24,313 bases of DNA, taken from Oscillospiraceae bacterium. GTDB taxonomy: Bacteria > Bacillota_A > Clostridia > Oscillospirales > Oscillospiraceae. The position numbers were made by a program, and so were the translations under genes. Below are positions 13,669 through 22,047 of this stretch, piece after piece. The notes beneath the pieces were generated by a model. The model made no database searches. It was not told the DNA's origin and was given only the letters and a program-made list of their open reading frames with translations. Position 1 is the first letter of the stretch. The number at the start of each line of letters is the position of its first letter. The stretch lies in the NCBI GenBank assembly GCA_902786615.1, contig CADADE010000041.1, positions 1 to 24,313 of the forward strand, in the 5' to 3' direction.

Positions 13669-16275
13669 TCAGCCGAGCTGGCTCAGGCTGATCCTGAGGT
13701 TTTCGATCAGGGCCTCAAGCTTGGCCTTCTTCTCGCGCTCCACGTTGACGACGGCCTCGGGCGCGCGGGTGACGAAGTTGGCGTTTGCAAGCTTCGCGTT
13801 CTGACCGGCAAGCTGTTTTTCGGCGTTCTGCAGCTCCTTCTGAATGCGGGCGCGCTCCTTTTCCAGATCGACCAGCTCCGCCATGGGCATGAACATGCGG
13901 GCGTTGTCGGTGACGACGGAGACCATGCCCTCGGTATTCTCAGGGGCCTTGTCGGTGACGCTGACCTCGCTTGCGTAGGCGAGCTTTTTGATATAGCTGA
14001 CGCCGGCCTCGAAGGCGGCCTTTTTGTCGGTGACGATGATAAGATGCGCCTTGCGGGAGGGCGGGACGTTCATCTCGCTGCGGCGGGCGCGGACGGCCTT
14101 GATGGCGGTCATGACCATCTCGAAGTTCTGCTCGTCCTCGGGGAAGCTGAGCTCCGCCTTGTAGGCCGGGTAGCGCTCAAGCATCAGGGCCGTGCCCTCA
14201 TGCGGCAGGGACTGCCAGATCTCCTCGGTGATGAAGGGGATGAAGGGGTGGATGAGCTTGAGGATCTCGGTCAGCACATAGAGCAGGACCTTCTGGGCGG
14301 AGAGCTTGGCCTGCTCGTCCTCGCCGTTGAGGCGGGGCTTGGTGAGCTCGATATACCAGTCGCAGTAGCTGTCCCAGATAAAGTCGTAGATCTTGCCCGC
14401 GGCGACGCCGAGCTCGAAGCTGTCCATGTTCTCGCAGACCTCTTTGGCGAGGTCGTTGAGCTTGGAGAGTATCCACTTGTCCTCGATCTCGAGCTTCTCC
14501 GGCAGCTCGTTACGCTCAATGGTGAGGTTCATCATCACGAAGCGGGAGGCGTTCCAGAGCTTGTTGCAGAAGTTTCGCATGGCCTCGCACTTCTCGACAT
14601 AGAAGCGCATGTCGTTGCCGGGGGAGTTGCCGGTGATGAGGTTAAAGCGCAGGGCGTCCGCGCCGTACTGGTCGACCATTTCCAGGGGGTCGATGCCGTT
14701 TCCGAGGGACTTGGACATCTTGCGGCCCTGGCTGTCGCGCACGAGGCCGTGGATAAAGACGGTCTTGAAGGGCTCCTCCTTCATCTGCTCCATGCCGGAG
14801 AAGATCATGCGGGAGACCCAGAAGAAGATGATGTCATAGCCCGTGACCATGACGGAGGTCGGGTACCAGTAATCGAGATCGGCGGTCTTCTCGGGCCAGC
14901 CCATCGTGGAGAAGGGCCAGAGCGCGGAGGAAAACCAGGTGTCCAGCACGTCCTCGTCCCGGTGGATACGCTTGCTGCCGCACTTCTCACACGCGCAGGC
15001 GTCCTCGCGGGAGACGGTGATGTGGCCGCAGTCGTCGCAGTACCAGGCTGGGATCTGGTGGCCCCACCAGAGCTGGCGGGAGATGCACCAGTCGTGCACG
15101 TTCTCCATCCAGTTGAGGTAGATTTTGGTAAAGCGCTCCGGCACGAATTTGATGCGCCCGTCCTTCACGACCTCGATGGCGGCCTTGGCGAGGGGCTTCA
15201 TCTTCACGAACCACTGGGGACTGATGAGCGGCTCCACCACGGTGCCGCAGCGGTAGCAGGTGCCGACGTTGTGGCTGTAGGGCTCGACCTTCACGAGATA
15301 GCCCTGCTCCTCGAGATCGGCGACGATGGCCTTTCTCGCCTCATAGCGGTCCATGCCGTTATACTTGCCGCCGTTGATGATCCTCGCGTCCTCGTCGATG
15401 CACTGGATCTGCTCCAGATTGTGGCGCAGGCCGACCTCATAGTCGTTGGGGTCGTGGCAGGGCGTCATTTTCACGGCGCCGGTGCCGAAGCCGAGTTCGA
15501 CATAATCGTCCGCGACGATGGGCAGCTTGCGGCCCACGAGGGGCAGGATGGCGTTTTTGCCGACAAGGTGCCGGTACTTCTCGTCCTGCGGGTTCACCGC
15601 CACGCCGGAGTCGCCCAGCATGGTCTCGGGGCGGGTGGTGGCGATGATGAACTCTTCGTCGGAGTCCTCCACCGGGTAGCGGATATACCAGAAGGAGCCG
15701 GGGATGTCCTTGTATTCGACCTCGGCGTCGCTCAGGGCGGTGCGGCAGTGGGGGCACCAGTTGTTGTAAATGAGACCCTTTTCGTACAGGTCGCAGAAGT
15801 TTTCCCGCACGCTTCTCGCGCAGACCTCGTCCATGGTGAAGCGGCTGCGGCTCCAGTCGCAGGAGACGCCCATGCTCTTCTGCTGCTCGACGATGCGGTC
15901 GCCGTACTGCTTCTTCCAGTCCCACACGCGCTCAAGGAACTTTTCGCGCCCCAGGTCATAGCGGGTCTTGCCCTCCTCCTTGCGCAGCACCTCCTCCACC
16001 TTGATCTGGGTGGCGATGCCCGCGTGGTCGACGCCGGGGAGCCACAGGGCGGCATAGCCCTGCATGCGCTTGTAGCGGGTCAGGATGTCCTGGAGCGTCG
16101 CGTCCAGGGCATGGCCCATGTGGAGCTGGCCCGTGACGTTGGGGGGCGGCATGACGATGGAGAAGGGCTTCTTGTCCGGGTCGATCTCGCCGCGGAAGCA
16201 GCCGTTTTTCTCCCACATGTCGTAGATTTTCTTCTCGACCTGCTTGGGATCGTAGGTCTTCGGCAGTTCTCTCAT
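13669..16275 (-). CDS. valS: Valyl-tRNA synthetase
   Basis: The class I synthetase charges tRNA-Val. The 868 residues match the bacterial family length. The HIGH signature is HMGH (52-55) after PPPNVTGQL, and KMSKS is at 519-523. The CP1 editing domain includes [18 protein letters not shown]. Zinc-type cysteine clusters appear as CPHC, CYRCG and CDDCG...CEKCG. The C terminus is the valine-specific coiled coil (about residues 805-866). The start at 16275 has AAGGAG seven bases upstream. It is second in a T-box-controlled operon, 19 bases behind the YcxB-like gene, so valine starvation should raise its transcription. Confidence 0.98.
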   Translation of the reverse strand: MRELPKTYDPKQVEKKIYDMWEKNGCFRGEIDPDKKPFSIVMPPPNVTGQLHMGHALDATLQDILTRYKRMQGYAALWLPGVDHAGIATQIKVEEVLRKEEGKTRYDLGREKFLERVWDWKKQYGDRIVEQQKSMGVSCDWSRSRFTMDEVCARSVRENFCDLYEKGLIYNNWCPHCRTALSDAEVEYKDIPGSFWYIRYPVEDSDEEFIIATTRPETMLGDSGVAVNPQDEKYRHLVGKNAILPLVGRKLPIVADDYVELGFGTGAVKMTPCHDPNDYEVGLRHNLEQIQCIDEDARIINGGKYNGMDRYEARKAIVADLEEQGYLVKVEPYSHNVGTCYRCGTVVEPLISPQWFVKMKPLAKAAIEVVKDGRIKFVPERFTKIYLNWMENVHDWCISRQLWWGHQIPAWYCDDCGHITVSREDACACEKCGSKRIHRDEDVLDTWFSSALWPFSTMGWPEKTADLDYWYPTSVMVTGYDIIFFWVSRMIFSGMEQMKEEPFKTVFIHGLVRDSQGRKMSKSLGNGIDPLEMVDQYGADALRFNLITGNSPGNDMRFYVEKCEAMRNFCNKLWNASRFVMMNLTIERNELPEKLEIEDKWILSKLNDLAKEVCENMDSFELGVAAGKIYDFIWDSYCDWYIELTKPRLNGEDEQAKLSAQKVLLYVLTEILKLIHPFIPFITEEIWQSLPHEGTALMLERYPAYKAELSFPEDEQNFEMVMTAIKAVRARRSEMNVPPSRKAHLIIVTDKKAAFEAGVSYIKKLAYASEVSVTDKAPENTEGMVSVVTDNARMFMPMAELVDLEKERARIQKELQNAEKQLAGQNAKLANANFVTRAPEAVVNVEREKKAKLEALIENLRISLSQLG

Positions 16276-16294
16276 GATACTACTCCTTCTATAC

Positions 16295-16816
16295 TCATTT
16301 GAATTTTTTCATTTTAAGCCCCGTCTTTTCCTCGATAAACTTCCCGAAGGCGGCGGGGTCGCCCTGGGTGAAGCTGCGCTCCGGCAGGAGCATGGCGTGC
16401 CCCTCGTCCACATAGAGGTAATACGCGCCCTCGCCGCGGCCGAGATCGCAGAAGGCAAAGTAGGTGTAAACGCGGGTATCCTCCCCTTCGCCGGACTCGA
16501 CGCCGCTGTCCCCGAAGCGGTATTCGGCCCTGTGCAGGCTGCTGTTGGCCTTGTACTGCCGGGAGAGCACAAAGCGGTCGATGAAGGGCAGGGCGATCAG
16601 CAGGAGGACAAAGACGCAGTACGGGATCATGACGCCCTTTTCGCTCCACAGTTTGTTGACCAGAATGACGACGGCGAGCAGAACCGCAATCACAACGGCG
16701 GCGATCATGCCGAGCCTCGCGAGTTTCACCGCCTGAGGCGAGCGCAGCCGTTTGTGAAACGCCGAGAAAGCCCGGAACTCCTCGAACGTCAGGTCTGTCT
16801 TGACTTCAAATTTCAT
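16295..16816 (-). CDS. YcxB-like membrane protein, first gene of the T-box operon
   Basis: The 173-residue protein has two membrane helices (about residues 35-54 and 62-79), a short soluble N terminus and a C-terminal half ending [19 protein letters not shown]. That C-terminal pattern resembles the YcxB-like domain of Firmicutes membrane proteins, whose function is unknown. GGAGG lies four bases before the ATG. It stands between the valine T-box and valS, 19 bases from the valS start. Whatever it does, it is expressed under uncharged tRNA-Val control. Confidence 0.72.
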   Translation of the reverse strand: MKFEVKTDLTFEEFRAFSAFHKRLRSPQAVKLARLGMIAAVVIAVLLAVVILVNKLWSEKGVMIPYCVFVLLLIALPFIDRFVLSRQYKANSSLHRAEYRFGDSGVESGEGEDTRVYTYFAFCDLGRGEGAYYLYVDEGHAMLLPERSFTQGDPAAFGKFIEEKTGLKMKKFK

Positions 16817-16830
16817 GCTTCCTCCAAAAG

Positions 16831-17062
16831 AAAAACGCCCTGAAGCCGAAGCCTCAGGGCGGGATCATCCGCGGTACCACCTGAATTCCGCATTTCTGCG
16901 GCGCTCTTGCGCTCTGTAACGGGAGCGGCCCGCCCGGACTACGCAGCCTTGCGCCTTCACCCGGAATGCTCGGGGCCGACCTTCCGCGCCGCTTCACAGG
17001 GACTTTCACCGTCCGTCCCCTCTCTGCGATCCGCCTTGCGCGTACTCCTGCCCGTCACGGCA
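16831..17062 (-). promoter_or_regulatory. T-box leader, valine specifier
   Basis: On the minus strand the leader has a Stem I with AGGAGTA opposite GAAGGTCG, bounded by CGCGC/GCGCG above and GGGC/GCCC below. GTC (16980-16978), a valine codon, sits in the specifier position. The AG bulge (CAGAGAGGGG) and distal GGGAC...GTCCC stem follow the usual plan. The T-box is AGGTGGTACCGCGG (about 16882-16869); its UGGU would pair with the ACCA end of tRNA-Val. The terminator is CGCCCTGA.../...TCAGGGCG plus TTTTT at 16861-16831. Uncharged tRNA-Val should stabilise the antiterminator and switch on the YcxB-like gene and valS. Confidence 0.95.
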
Positions 17063-17068
17063 AAATGG

Positions 17069-17097
17069 ATTTTACAACAGCGCGCATTTTTTGTCAA
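17069..17097 (-). promoter_or_regulatory. Promoter of the T-box operon
   Basis: On the minus strand, TTGACA (17097-17092), a 17-base spacer and TAAAAT (17074-17069). The start of transcription falls just before Stem I of the T-box. Confidence 0.85.
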
Positions 17098-17101
17098 CAG
17101 A

Positions 17102-17128
17102 TTCTGTGAACAGACTGCGAATTCTGCG
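17102..17128. repeat. 27-bp direct repeat, copy 1
   Basis: A 27-bp sequence containing CTGTGAACAGACTGCGAATT occurs here and, identically, at 18989-19015. It carries the short inverted repeat CAGA/TCTG. The two copies bracket the accessory patch between the T-box promoter and pepF. Confidence 0.85.
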
Positions 17129-17137
17129 GGGAAGCAC

Positions 17138-17393
17138 GGCCCCTCTCAGTCACCAGTGTGCGCACTGGTGACAGCTCCCCCCGGCGGATTCGCTCCAAGC
17201 TCCCTTTGCGAAAGGGCGCGACGCGTTAAGCAAACGTGCCGGGGGCACGTTTGCAGCCAAAGCGGGGAGCAATCTGTGATTGCGACCTGGGCCGTCTCAC
17301 GCGAGGCTGTGACTGAGGGATCAAGGGCTGGTCGCTTGTCGGATCGATCCCTCCACCGCTTCGCGGTCCCCCTCCCTTTTTCCAAAGGGAGGT
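17138..17393. repeat. Composite GC-rich repeat cluster (element D)
   Basis: The first 50 bases (17138-17187) are the inverse of the CCGCCGGGGGGAGCTGTC...GACTGAGAGGGGCC module of element C, differing in the hairpin loop (GCGC against GCGA between CACCAGT/ACTGGTG arms). The rest is a different repeat with several hairpins, for example CAAACGTGCC/GGCACGTTTG and CTCCCTTTTTCCAAAGGGAG. It looks like one repeat broken or inserted next to another. No gene is seen. Confidence 0.6.
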
Positions 17394-17394
17394 T

Positions 17395-17424
17395 AAAGAA
17401 AAATCCCCGGCGAGGCCGGGGATT
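17395..17424 (-). terminator. Terminator after the surface-protein fragment
   Basis: On the minus strand AATCCCCGGC pairs with GCCGGGGATT and is followed by TTTTTCTTT. It lies 17 bases past the stop codon at 17441. Confidence 0.85.
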
Positions 17425-17440
17425 GGTGCGTTTATGGGGA

Positions 17441-17713
17441 TTACGCCATGGGCTGGAAGGTAACGTACGCCACCGCGTCCATGGCGGGCATGACGAAGCT
17501 CTGGGTCTCGGTAATGTCATAGCTTGCAGAGCCGTCGATCATGCTCCAGACGATGCTGGCGAGGCGATAGCCGGAGTCGGGGGTTGGAACGACGCGGACA
17601 GTGGTCTGCGGGTAGACGTTCATGGTCTCGCCGTTCTCGCCGCTATTCAGCAGGAAGTACGCACTGCCGCCCTGCATCGGGGCAAAGCTCAGGCGATAGG
17701 CTCTCTGCGGCAT
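17441..17713 (-). pseudogene. 3' remnant of a gene with an InlB/Listeria-Bacteroides-type surface repeat
   Basis: The last about 85 residues before the TAA at 17443 look like one extracellular beta-grasp repeat: YRLSFAPMQGGSAYFLL, then TTVRVVPTPDSGYRLASIVW, then SFVMPAMDAVAYVTFQPMA. The 'GYxL...FxMPAxDAxVxVxF' pattern is typical of divergent InlB B-repeats at the ends of large surface proteins. It has a genuine terminator, but there is no ribosome site at the only useful ATG (17713), no signal peptide, and element E lies immediately upstream. I read it as the stump of a larger gene whose 5' part was lost at the repeat. Confidence 0.6.
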
Positions 17714-17760
17714 GCCGCCGCCGAACACGCCGCACGCGCGGCGAGATGGACAGGGGTTAC

Positions 17761-17888
17761 TTGGCTCCCCCTCTGGGGGAGCTGGCTGCGCCGATCTCCC
17801 GCGAGGCGCAGACTGAGAGGGCGTTGCGCACCCCCTCTCCGCCCCAGTTTGCGAACTGGGGCACCTCCCCCCCTGGGGGAGGCAAGGC
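17761..17888. repeat. GC-rich palindromic repeat (element E)
   Basis: TTGGCTCCCCCTCTGGGGGAGC, shown here only as two halves GGCTCCCCC and GGGGGAGC, opens the element. An ACTGAGAGGG block follows, then CCCCTCTCCGCCCC, a CAGTTTGCGAACTG hairpin and CCTCCCCCCCTGGGGGAGG. The plan is the same as elements B and C but with different hairpin sequences and no recognisable long terminal inverted repeats. It abuts the broken surface-protein fragment. Confidence 0.65.
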
Positions 17889-17947
17889 GCTTTAGCGGGA
17901 GCCAAAGCGCGCAAAAGGGCGCAATGATCCCTTACTCTGCTCTGCCG

Positions 17948-17991
17948 TAAGGAGCGCAGGTCTGTTCCGCATGGCTGTCAAGCTTCTTTCT
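17948..17991. repeat. 44-bp direct repeat, copy 1
   Basis: A 44-bp sequence starting TAAGGAGCGCAGGTCTGTTC is perfectly repeated at 18752-18795. CTCTGCTCT also precedes both copies, separated by five extra bases in this one. The copies bracket the DUF2442/DUF4160 gene pair. Confidence 0.92.
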
Positions 17992-18068
17992 GTCAAAAAT
18001 CTCTCTCATCATGTGCGGGTTACCATCATTTGCAGTCCTTCCGCCCGGAGTGTGCATCCGTCTCTGTT

Positions 18069-18362
18069 TCACACGGCGAGGGGATCAGACACGGTTTTTG
18101 CGGCGTAGACCTCGAACGGATCAAGGTCGATGCAGTCACGGGGATCATATCGCCCGCTCAGATCCCAGGCAACCGTGTCATTCAGAACCGTCAGTCTCTC
18201 GGAGAAAAAAGTCTCGTCTGCCAGAGGGGCAAAGACACCGCCGCGTTCAACGGCTGCACTCATGTCATAGCACTTCACCTGGCCGTCGGAGAAATAGGCG
18301 TAAACCGTCCGCCCCGGCCCGGCCACAGCCTGGACAACAATAGGATAATACTCTTTTTCCAT
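18069..18362 (-). CDS. DUF2442-domain protein
   Basis: The 97-residue protein shows the DUF2442 pattern: VVQAVAGPGRTVYAYFSDGQ, then VKCYDMSAAV, GGVFAPLADETFFSERL and VAWDLSGRYDPRDCIDLDPFE. The ATG at 18362 is preceded by GAGGTG six bases upstream; a GTG three codons earlier is possible. It begins ten bases after the DUF4160 gene. DUF2442 and DUF4160 proteins are often neighbours and have been suggested to form toxin-antitoxin-like pairs; this role is inference. The base composition is less GC-rich than in valS and pepF around it, which fits acquisition. Confidence 0.8.
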   Translation of the reverse strand: MEKEYYPIVVQAVAGPGRTVYAYFSDGQVKCYDMSAAVERGGVFAPLADETFFSERLTVLNDTVAWDLSGRYDPRDCIDLDPFEVYAAKTVSDPLAV

Positions 18363-18372
18363 GCCCTTCACC

Positions 18373-18633
18373 TCACATCAGGGGTGCAACCGCGTTCAGC
18401 GGCTTGTCATCCTTGGCAAGCTCCCAGTTTTGCATCAGTTCATCCGTGTGAAGCTCATTCCAGGCAAGCACAAGCTTCAATTGACGTGCCGGGAGCGATC
18501 CCTTTATCACACAACCGTTTTGAATATCCACCAGGCAGCGATAGTCGCCATACATGGCGTGAAAATGAGGGGGATTGTGATCGCTGTAATACATTGTGAT
18601 CCGGATTCCCCGGAAAAGAGATATTTCAGGCAT
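18373..18633 (-). CDS. DUF4160-domain protein
   Basis: The 86-residue protein has the DUF4160 layout: MPEISLFRGIRITMYYSDHN, PPHFHAMYGDYRCLVDI, then LPARQLKLVLAWNELHTDEL and NWELAKD. The DHNPPHFHA motif, with its histidines, is the family hallmark; the biochemical activity is unknown. GGAGG lies five bases before the ATG at 18633. It is first in the two-gene unit, with a probable promoter near 18830 and a leader of about 190 bases that includes one copy of the 44-bp repeat. Confidence 0.85.
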   Translation of the reverse strand: MPEISLFRGIRITMYYSDHNPPHFHAMYGDYRCLVDIQNGCVIKGSLPARQLKLVLAWNELHTDELMQNWELAKDDKPLNAVAPLM

Positions 18634-18751
18634 GGTTTCCTCCGCTTTCCACCCCTGCGAGAATATGCATAGGCAGCTTCTATTCTTCACATAGACGCGA
18701 AAAAGACATGCGTATCCGAAACTATGCTTACCCCGTGAAGTCCCTCTGCTC

Positions 18752-18795
18752 TAAGGAGCGCAGGTCTGTTCCGCATGGCTGTCAAGCTTCTTTCT
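18752..18795. repeat. 44-bp direct repeat, copy 2
   Basis: Identical to 17948-17991. It lies in the predicted leader of the DUF4160/DUF2442 unit. The intervening segment is 760 bp. Confidence 0.92.
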
Positions 18796-18829
18796 CTCGG
18801 TTTACATAACAACAATATATTGAGTCATC

Positions 18830-18838
18830 ATTATATCA
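18830..18838 (-). promoter_or_regulatory. Extended -10 promoter for the DUF4160/DUF2442 pair
   Basis: On the minus strand TGATATAAT gives a perfect TATAAT with TGN. No clear -35 is seen. Beyond it, 18840-18988 shows no gene. Confidence 0.45.
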
Positions 18839-18988
18839 TAGCTACACTATACACGCTCACGCCGCGTTTTGCAAGCAGGAATCGGAAAAATCCCGGGCGG
18901 GCAAGCGGGAAACGCGGGGCGCTTCCATAGGCCCCGGCTCCCCTCTCAACGCCCCGGCGTGCGTTTTTTTACGTTGTTCTGCCCGTTT

Positions 18989-19015
18989 TTCTGTGAACAG
19001 ACTGCGAATTCTGCG
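18989..19015. repeat. 27-bp direct repeat, copy 2
   Basis: Identical to 17102-17128. It ends just before the pepF promoter. Confidence 0.85.
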
Positions 19016-19024
19016 CGGCTTTGT

Positions 19025-19053
19025 TTGCAGTGGGCGCGCCGATGTGCTATAAT
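19025..19053 (+). promoter_or_regulatory. Promoter of pepF
   Basis: TTGCAG (19025-19030), a 17-base spacer and TATAAT (19048-19053), with TGC making an extended -10. It lies about 30 bases before the start codon. Confidence 0.65.
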
Positions 19054-19081
19054 GCGCCCATCAATTGCTATGGAGGAGAAT

Positions 19082-20902
19082 ATGGATCTGACGAAAATTC
19101 CCGAACGCGGCGAGATTCCCGCGGAATATACCTGGGATCTCCGCGATCTCTTTGCCGACGACGAAGCCTGGAGCGCGGAGCTTGCCGCGCTCAACGAGAT
19201 GGGCGAGACCATCGCCGCCTTTGCCGGGACCCTGGGCGAGAGGCCGGGGCGGCTGCTCGACTGGCTCAAGCTCTCGGACGAGCTGGGCGTGCGCCTTGAG
19301 CGCCTGATGGGCTACGCCAACCGCAAGAGCGACCAGGACATCTCCAACGGCTTTTACCAGGACATGCGCAGCAAGGGCGTGGCCTGCGCCGTGAGCATCT
19401 CCGGTCTCAGCGCCTTCTCGACGCCCGAGATCCTCAGCATCCCGGACGAGACGCTGGATCGCTTCTATGCCGAGTGCCCGGCGCTGGAGACCTATCGCCG
19501 CAGCCTGACGTTTATCCGCCGCATGCGCGCGCACATCCTGAGCCCGGCGGAGGAGCGGCTGCTTGCCGCCGCCGGGGAGATGGCCGACGCACCGGAAGCC
19601 GTCGCCTCCGCGCTGCGAAACGCCGACATGCGCTTTGCCGACGCCGTGGACAGCGAGGGCAAGACCCATCCCCTCTCCGCCGGGACCTACGGCCCGCTGA
19701 TGGAGAGCGACGACCGCGCCCTGAGAAAGAGCGCCTTTGAAAACTGCTACGCGAAATACTGCGAGCATCAGAACACCATCGCCGCGACGCTGGACGCACA
19801 GTTCAAGCAGCTCCGCTTCTTTGCCGACGCCCGGCACTACCCCACGACGCTCGCCGCCGCCCTCGATCACACCGAGGTGCCGGAGAGCGTGTACCTCAAT
19901 CTCATTGAGGCCGTGCATCAGAATCTGGAGCCCATGTACCGCTATGTCGCGCTGCGCAAAAAGCTTCTCGGCGTGGACGAGCTTCACATGTACGACGTGT
20001 ACACCCCCGTCGTGAAGGACGCCGCAGTCACGATCCCCTACGAGCAGGCGAAGGAGACGGTGCTCAAGGCCCTCTCCGTTATGGGCGAGGACTATGTGGA
20101 GCTTCTCAAAACCGGCTTTTCCTCCCGCTGGATCGACGTGTACGAAAACCGCGGCAAGCGCAGCGGGGCCTATTCCTCCGGCAGCTCCCGCCCGCACCCC
20201 TATGTGCTGCTGAACCACAAGGACACGCTCGACAGCATGTTCACCATCGCCCACGAGATGGGCCACGCCCTGCACAGCTGGTACTCCTGTAAAAATCAGC
20301 CGGTGAACACCTCCGACTATGTGATCTTCGTGGCGGAGGTGGCCTCCACCTGCAATGAGATCCTGCTGATGCGCTATCTCCTGAAAAACAGCACGGACGT
20401 GAAGGAGCGCGCCTATCTCATCAACCACTTCCTCGACCAGTTCAAGGGCACCATCTACCGCCAGACCATGTTCGCGGAGTTTGAGCTGGAGATGGGCCGC
20501 ATGGCCGAAGCGGGCCAGGCCCTGACGGCGGAGGCGCTGAGCGAAAAGTACCTTGCCCTCAACAAGCTCTATTTCGGCCCCGATATGGTGAGCGACGACG
20601 CGATCGCCTTCGAGTGGGCGCGCATCCCGCACTTCTTTTATAATTACTATGTCTACCAGTACGCGACCGGCTTCTCCGCCGCCGCTGCCCTGGCAGAGCG
20701 CATCCTGACGCTCGGCGAGAGCGCCGTAGAGGACTACAAGCGCTTCCTCTCCGGCGGGTGCAGCACCGATCCCATCTCCCTGCTCAAGATCGCCGGGGTC
20801 GATATGAGCACGCCCGCCCCCGTGACCGCCGCCCTCAGACTCTTCGGAGAGCTGGTGGACGAGCTTCAGGAAACGCTGAATGAATCGCCGCGTGCGTCTT
20901 GA
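19082..20902 (+). CDS. pepF: Oligoendopeptidase F (M3B metallopeptidase)
   Basis: The 606-residue cytoplasmic zinc peptidase cleaves short peptides. The zinc motif is HEMGH (residues 391-395) in FTIAHEMGHALHSWYS, with the downstream glutamate in FVAEVASTCNEI as the expected third ligand. The N terminus, IPAEYTWDLRDLFADDEAW, is the usual PepF opening. The start at 19082 is chosen because GGAGG lies five bases upstream; an ATG at 19070 overlaps that site, and the longer open frame back to 18869 runs through the promoter. It stands as a single gene. Confidence 0.97.
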   Translation: MDLTKIPERGEIPAEYTWDLRDLFADDEAWSAELAALNEMGETIAAFAGTLGERPGRLLDWLKLSDELGVRLERLMGYANRKSDQDISNGFYQDMRSKGVACAVSISGLSAFSTPEILSIPDETLDRFYAECPALETYRRSLTFIRRMRAHILSPAEERLLAAAGEMADAPEAVASALRNADMRFADAVDSEGKTHPLSAGTYGPLMESDDRALRKSAFENCYAKYCEHQNTIAATLDAQFKQLRFFADARHYPTTLAAALDHTEVPESVYLNLIEAVHQNLEPMYRYVALRKKLLGVDELHMYDVYTPVVKDAAVTIPYEQAKETVLKALSVMGEDYVELLKTGFSSRWIDVYENRGKRSGAYSSGSSRPHPYVLLNHKDTLDSMFTIAHEMGHALHSWYSCKNQPVNTSDYVIFVAEVASTCNEILLMRYLLKNSTDVKERAYLINHFLDQFKGTIYRQTMFAEFELEMGRMAEAGQALTAEALSEKYLALNKLYFGPDMVSDDAIAFEWARIPHFFYNYYVYQYATGFSAAAALAERILTLGESAVEDYKRFLSGGCSTDPISLLKIAGVDMSTPAPVTAALRLFGELVDELQETLNESPRAS

Positions 20903-21056
20903 CGGCGTATTTTCCGCCATATTTTGGCTCAAAACCTTGACATACACAAAGTATGCCTTCGGTTTTTCACCTTCATCTGACGAAAAATTCGCTCGTCAAT
21001 CCGCGCACGTTGATTTACTCAGCGCTTCCAAAAATCTTAATCTGTCTTAAGAATAG

Positions 21057-21085
21057 TTGACAGTTTGTAACAAATCCTCTAAAAT
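21057..21085 (+). promoter_or_regulatory. Promoter of the stator-like pair
   Basis: TTGACA (21057-21062), a 17-base spacer and TAAAAT (21080-21085). It lies about 50 bases before the first gene. The stretch before it (about 20940-21000) holds a small TGACGA/TCGTCA hairpin and no gene. Confidence 0.82.
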
Positions 21086-21138
21086 TTCGTCGTAAAGAAA
21101 GAACACATTCCAAATACAGATAATGGGAGTGATAAACT

Positions 21139-22047
21139 ATGAGCAAGTTAAGCACCATGCCGCCTGTCGGCCTCGTTGTGATCGTGGTGATCCTGTCGCT
21201 GTTCGCCCTGTCGCTGATCGTGCTGCTGATCACCTACGCGCGCTACAGCCGCCTGGCCTCTCTGGTCGGCAACCTCAACAAAGAAAATGATTTCATCCGC
21301 TTTGTGGTCAACGAATACGCCGACGCCTACAAGCGCCACGGCCGGGACGTGAACACCCCCGCCATCATCTCCAACGGCGTCAGGACCCGCCTGAGCGGGA
21401 GCCTTTTGTGCGAGCGCTTTCTGAATAACGCGGTGTCCCTGTTCGTGACGCTGGGCCTTTTCGGCACCTTCCTCGGCCTGAGCCTCTCGGTCGGCTCGCT
21501 CACGGAGCTGCTCGGCTCCAATACCGGCGAGTGGCTGAGCGTGATGGACAGCGTGGGCGGCGGTCTCATGTCCGCCCTCAGCGGCATGGGCGTCGCCTTC
21601 TACACGTCCCTTGTGGGCGTCGCCTGCTCCATCCTGCTGACGGTGCTGCGCGCCATTTTCAGCGTGCAGGGCGCGCGCGAGAAGATGGAGACCCGGCTTG
21701 AGCTGTGGCTCGACCACGACGTGGCCCCGACCCTGCCCACCGACGCGCCCAAGGACGACGCCGACCTGGTGCACCAGCTTGTGCTGGCCCTCGACCGCAG
21801 CGCCGACAACATGGACGCCACCCTTGTCAACGCGACCAACGATCTCAAGGCCGTCATCAACGCCAGCCGCACCCCCATCGCCGCCATGAACAAGACGGTG
21901 GAGAACTTCAACAACGGCGTGCGCGACTTCAACGAGTTCAACTACAACCTGCGCGGCACGGTGGAGCGCATGGACGTGACGGTGCGCGATCTTGTCTCTG
22001 GCCTGCGCGAGGTCTCCCGTATCCTTGAAAGGGGCGGGCGCTCATGA
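21139..22047 (+). CDS. MotA/TolQ/ExbB-family proton-channel protein (ZorA-like)
   Basis: The 302-residue protein has three membrane helices, about residues 10-33, 98-120 and 150-172. The family core is TLGLFGTFLGLSLSVGSL in the second helix and GMGVAFYTSLVGVACSILL in the third. The cytoplasmic C-terminal tail (about 205-298) is helical and amphipathic, much shorter than the long tail of Zorya ZorA. Such proteins form the pentameric ring of an ion-driven motor around a MotB-like dimer. GGGAGTG precedes the ATG. The gene overlaps the next by four bases. Three helices rather than four argue against flagellar MotA, and no flagellar genes are near. Confidence 0.85.
   Translation: MSKLSTMPPVGLVVIVVILSLFALSLIVLLITYARYSRLASLVGNLNKENDFIRFVVNEYADAYKRHGRDVNTPAIISNGVRTRLSGSLLCERFLNNAVSLFVTLGLFGTFLGLSLSVGSLTELLGSNTGEWLSVMDSVGGGLMSALSGMGVAFYTSLVGVACSILLTVLRAIFSVQGAREKMETRLELWLDHDVAPTLPTDAPKDDADLVHQLVLALDRSADNMDATLVNATNDLKAVINASRTPIAAMNKTVENFNNGVRDFNEFNYNLRGTVERMDVTVRDLVSGLREVSRILERGGRS

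Noticed and set aside
16907..17950. Open frame of 347 codons on the plus strand
   Set aside because: It runs antisense through the T-box leader, the repeat modules and the surface-protein fragment. The sequence is explained by those features, and no ribosome site or known domain is seen.
18869..19081. N-terminal extension of the pepF frame
   Set aside because: It covers the 27-bp repeat and the pepF promoter. The ribosome site and family N terminus place the start at 19082.
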